DNA of 59,964 nucleotides from Aphelidium insulamus (lineage: Eukaryota > Aphelidiomycota > Aphelidea > Aphelidiaceae): assembly GCA_036784855.1 (NCBI GenBank), contig JAZDSV010000068.1:1-59964 (forward strand), read 5' to 3'. Under the pieces are notes generated by a model. That model did not search any database, had not been told where the DNA came from, and saw nothing but the letters and a program-made list of their open reading frames with translations. The number at the start of each line of letters is the position of its first letter. Position 1 is the stretch's first letter. Made by a program: the position numbers and the translations under genes. Below are positions 56,401 through 59,964 of the stretch, piece by piece.

Positions 56401-59181
56401 TGCAGCCAAGACCATCCTGCAGCAGGCGCACTACTTGCTGGGACAAAAAGGCTACAGCGAGGTGTATGTGCATCGCGACCAGCAATTTATCTGTGTCACA
56501 AGACAAAACCCTTTCACGCACCACGGCTTCATGTTGGTGGCACACACTGCGTTTCAGCGCGGCTGGGCCAGTGTCCAAATTGCACCGATCGAGCTGCGGA
56601 ATACACTCGTCAGGCCGATCATGGCTGCGCGGCTAGCAATGCGAGCAGGCGACGGCAAAGCAAACAGCACGACTATAACCGGCGACCCAAGCAATCTGGA
56701 AATCTTTGTCGGCGAACTGCCCGCCGGCATGGTCCGTATTACCGAAAGCACAGATCAGCTGGGGCAGCAACTGCTCACCGTTGTGCCACAATCTGTACAA
56801 GGATTTCCACCTGGGGCTGTGTTGCTTCTCGAGACGGAACTGCTACCTGGAGCACGTCAAGCCTTGGCCGAGTTGAAGATCGAGCTGCAAATGAGTCATC
56901 ATGGTAGCTGGTACATTGACTGCGCGATCCAGCTTGAGATCCCGGCGCTGAAAACAGCTCTGTCCAAAATGTCGGCTCTGGACCTTAATGTGGCACTGTT
57001 TCGCGTGGAGAGCGAGGAGCGCGAGGCGATTGTGAACGGCGGGGCGTATGAAATCCCTGGCTGCGAGCGTCTCTTGTACTGCGGGCTTCAGGGCTGGATC
57101 AAGCTAGTTCGAAAAGTGGTCGCAACAAATGACCTGGGACATCCACTGTGTCAGCATCTACGCTCCGGCCACTGGGCAATGGATTATTGCGTGGAGAGGC
57201 TTGAAAAGTAACTTGACTTATGCTACATTTATATGGCGTGTTGTCTCATATTGAACTTTCTTAGATACTCGATACGCTTCCCGGCCTTGGATAGCTTGGC
57301 TGCGTGGTTGAAACATACGTTTGGCTTGGTAAAGCGACTCCCGGCTTTTTTGGTGCCGAAATACTTTTGCATTATTGTGGTGACTGTTCACGCTGCGCTC
57401 CGCCGTGAATGTCTTCGCCGGATGCCGGTCCATATTGCCCACGGTAGTGAACTAGTGCGTGCCTGCGCCATGGGCTTCCACCAAATGTACGCCATGGTTC
57501 CATCAGCGTCGCTGTGTGTCAACAATGTCGAGCTCGGCAGTCTAGCAGCCGGACTGCCTCACTTTAGTGTCCGGCATATGCGGTGCTGGGGCCGCGATGT
57601 ATTCATATCTCTGCGCGGCCTGTGCTTGCTGACGGGTAACTTTGCTGTAGCTCGAGATCATTTGCTTGCATTTGCATCGGTGGTGAGGCACGGCCTGATT
57701 CCCAATCTGCTGGACGGGTGTCGTATGCCGCGGTACAATGCACGCGACGCCACCTGGTTCTTTCTGCAGAGTGTACAAGATTACTGCGAGATGGTGCCGA
57801 ATGGTCGCGACTTGCTCAAAGAGTCGATACAGCGCCGATACGTCGACGACTCCGATGATTCGCACTTCAGTTGCCCAGTGCGACCGGCTCGCACTTCAAC
57901 CCTGGGAGAAATTGTTCTGGAGATTATGCAGAAACACTTTGATGGCATTCATTTTCGAGAACACCGCGCCGGATCGCAGCTGGACCATGCGATGCGCCCC
58001 GAAGGCTTTGATATTGACATCAAGGTGGACAGACAGACTGGGTTTATGGTGGGTGGTTCGGTGCACAATTGCGGCACCTGGATGGACAAGATGGGTGACA
58101 GTGCGGAGGCGGGCACAGTTGGCCGGCCGGCGACGCCTCGTGACGGCGCTCCAGTGGAAATCGTGGGCCTATTAAAGTCTGCTGTGCGATGGTTGTCGCA
58201 GTTGGCAGCTGGTGGACGTTTTGCGAAAGGTGTCGCTGGTAAGTGGTCATTCATTCTTTATTTGTTCTTTTCAGAACCACTGAACCTATTCAGACGGCAA
58301 ATCGACAGTGTTTACGTTTGCCGAGTGGAATTCGCTGTTGCAAGATAATTTCGAGCATTGCTTTTACATTCCAGCTGGTAAATTGAATATGAGCTTTCTT
58401 TTATTTAAATACAGTAACTGGCCTCAATACTACATACGTGCAGATGCCAGTCAAGATGATCAGTATCAGATTCAGGCATCACTGGTAAACAGGCGCGGAG
58501 TGTACAAGGATGTGTATGGTTCCGCTCAGCCATTCACCGACTTTCAACTGCGACCCAACTTTGCAATCGCGATGGTGGTGGTATGTATCTAGGCGACCAT
58601 TTAATAACAGCTATAACTTTTAATTAAGGCACCCGAGTTGTTTTCGGCTGAGCATGCACAATCTGCGCTGCACATTTGCAGTCGAGTACTTCGTGGGCCT
58701 TTAGGAATGAAAACACTGGACCCGGCAGACTGGGCTTACCGTGGCCACTACAACAACGGAGACCGCTCCGCTGATCCGGCAATAAGCCACGGCTTCAACT
58801 ACCACCAGGGTCCGGTATGTTGCCTTGATTAATACCAAGTGTACTGATTATCTGTGCTCATTCCCGCTGTAGGAGTGGCTGTGGGTCGCGGGCTATTTCT
58901 ACCGCGCTTACCTCATGTTTATGAAAGATGCAGACGTTGCCGACAGTCTTGGGACTCAAGGTAGTCGCCCAAACAAAGTGGCTCAGCGCGTCCATGCGTG
59001 GCTCCGACGTCATTATCAAACTATTACAGAAGGAAGCGCATACGCAGGTCTACCGGAGCTTACAAATGCCGATGGCGCAGAGTGTCCCGATTCGTGCGCC
59101 ACTCAAGCGTGGAGCATGAGCACCATTCTGGAAGCGTGCGTGGACCTGGAGCGCCGCGAGGGTGCATATGAATCAGTTTAA
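53497..59181 (+). CDS. AGL: Glycogen debranching enzyme (4-alpha-glucanotransferase / amylo-1,6-glucosidase)
   Basis: Bifunctional cytosolic enzyme removing glycogen branch points. Eleven exons (53497-54588, 54690-55243, 55285-55489, 55536-55904, 55954-56045, 56101-57207, 57265-58238, 58294-58377, 58444-58580, 58629-58814, 58873-59181), 1702 residues, a little longer than animal AGL. Transferase part: [47 protein letters not shown] with the nucleophile Asp, [13 protein letters not shown] with the acid Glu, [14 protein letters not shown]. Glucosidase part: [102 protein letters not shown]. All junctions keep frame. Both catalytic sites look intact. The linker around 55850-56110 is less conserved. 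Confidence 0.95.
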
Positions 59182-59661
59182 CCGTCAATATAGTAGTTTA
59201 GTGTGTGGCCAATTCCGACGTGAATTGTATGTATACATGAGCTGCTATATAAATAACTGTTGTTCAGACAGATTGCTGGTGTCTTTTGAAGTGCAAAGTA
59301 CTTGCACAAAACAGGTCGATGATCACTAGCACAGAGTGTCGCGCATAGTTGGCCTTTATACACTCGTTTATATGTTACTCGATGAACGCTGTGAATTCAC
59401 ACTCTGTATAAGTGCACTCTCTATAAGTACACTCTCTATAAGTACACTCTGTATAAGTGCACTCTCTATAAGTACACTCTGTATATAAGCATTCGCAGCC
59501 AGTGCAAAATGTTAATAATCGGTAATCAGGGTTAGGGGCACGGAGTTTCGATTATAGCAAGATCATCTGCCGAGTTGACACACACACAAACATCTGTTCA
59601 CACTCTCGCCCCTCTCCCTCCACACACACACATACATATATACATCTTTACACCTAGCACC
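59182..59661. other. Spacer and promoter of asparagine synthetase
   Basis: 480 bp without a gene. It contains a 15-bp tandem repeat (59400-59484), a GGTTAGGG-like stretch (about 59530) and CA-rich 5' UTR sequence (59577-59640) ending in ACCATG. Confidence 0.5.
59400..59484. repeat. 15-bp tandem repeat with TATAAG core, about six copies
   Basis: Units of ACTCTSTATAAGTRC repeat about six times, about 180-260 bp upstream of the asparagine synthetase start. Each carries TATAAG, so the array could offer several TATA-like sites; not tested. Confidence 0.85.
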
Positions 59662-59964
59662 ATGTGCGGAATATTCGCAGTATTTGGGGTGGGCGTCAGT
59701 ATGGAGTCGTTTCGCCCGAAAGCGGTGTCCCTGGCAAAGCGCATTCGACATCGTGGCCCCGACTGGAGCGGCGTGCGTGTGGTGAACGACAGCAGCATAA
59801 TGTGCCACGAACGTCTGGCCATCGTGGGCGTGGACTCTGGCGCGCAACCACTGGCCAATGCGGCCGACACGGTGTTTCTATGCGTGAACGGCGAGATATA
59901 CAACCACCAGCAGCTGCGCAAACAGCTGGCGGCCAAGCGCCTGGCGGAAGGTCGGCCGCGCACC
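59662..59964 (+). CDS. ASNS: Asparagine synthetase (glutamine-hydrolysing), N-terminal part
   Basis: Class II glutamine amidotransferase domain; the enzyme makes asparagine from aspartate, glutamine and ATP. Only the first 101 codons lie in the window. The catalytic Cys2 follows Met ([11 protein letters not shown]), with [31 protein letters not shown] and [15 protein letters not shown] all matching ASNS. No intron in this part. The gene runs off the right edge, so nothing can be said of the synthetase half. Confidence 0.93.
   Translation, partial: MCGIFAVFGVGVSMESFRPKAVSLAKRIRHRGPDWSGVRVVNDSSIMCHERLAIVGVDSGAQPLANAADTVFLCVNGEIYNHQQLRKQLAAKRLAEGRPRT

Overview
The window is nuclear DNA of a gene-dense, intron-bearing eukaryote. 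I traced about 65 introns by matching exon phase to family consensus. Most are 37-90 nt, with GTATGT- or GTACGT-like donors and, where visible, yeast-like TACTAAC/TACTAAT branch sites. At least six use a GC donor. The gene set (coilin, Mis18, AK9-like protein, 5-aminolevulinate synthase, 126-residue profilin, one-chain glycogen debranching enzyme, TLC protein, OPA3-like protein, GCC2/GCC3-repeat receptor kinases) points to a unicellular opisthokont or amoebozoan-grade organism. KNH-like GPI proteins and Fanzor would fit an early fungal relative, but the lineage is not settled by this sequence.

Layout. 1-1.9 kb: decayed MULE/FAR1-type transposase. 2.0-9.5 kb: mannose-6-phosphate isomerase, EBP2, mitochondrial-type glutamyl-tRNA synthetase, F-box/WD40 protein. 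9.5-10.9 kb: gene-poor stretch with a degenerate remnant. 10.9-16.5 kb: two paralogous secreted GPI-type proteins flanking a TFIIIC WD40 subunit. 16.9-25.8 kb: OPA3-like, 13-exon AK9-like pseudo-kinase, Mis18, TLC protein, SRP19, profilin. 26.5-28.5 kb: ALAS. 28.5-32 kb: a Fanzor (eukaryotic TnpB homologue) with disrupted frame, tail to tail with ALAS. 32.1-37.8 kb: unrecognised 427-residue protein, coilin, MFS sugar transporter. 37.9-46.4 kb: two tandem receptor-like kinases whose kinase domains both stop early. 46.8-52.3 kb: PHRF1-like RING-PHD protein, a ~69-bp tandem array of about 25 copies, a two-SANT protein, TVP23. 52.3-53.5 kb: non-coding repeats and a long inverted repeat. 53.5-59.2 kb: glycogen debranching enzyme (11 exons). 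59.66 kb to end: start of asparagine synthetase.

The genes are mostly housekeeping and form no operon-like system. Themes are RNA and ribosome biology (EBP2, GluRS, coilin, SRP19, TFIIIC), mitochondria/haem (OPA3-like, ALAS, GluRS), secretion and surface (TVP23, SRP19, GPI proteins, TLC, receptor kinases) and sugar metabolism (MPI, transporter, debranching enzyme). Several neighbours are head to head over short spacers (AK9-like/Mis18 at 91 bp; TLC/SRP19 at 266 bp; unknown/coilin at 375 bp), implying shared promoters.

The most striking item is the Fanzor locus. It keeps all three RuvC acidic positions in the rearranged Fanzor arrangement (the glutamate lies in a VDEHRTS motif), a Cys4 zinc finger and a minisatellite-coded insert before RuvC-I, but its frame is broken in several places. 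Other unusual points are the frequent GC-AG introns, the AK9-like protein with degenerate P-loops and five CPV modules, the twin truncated kinases, and the satellite array.
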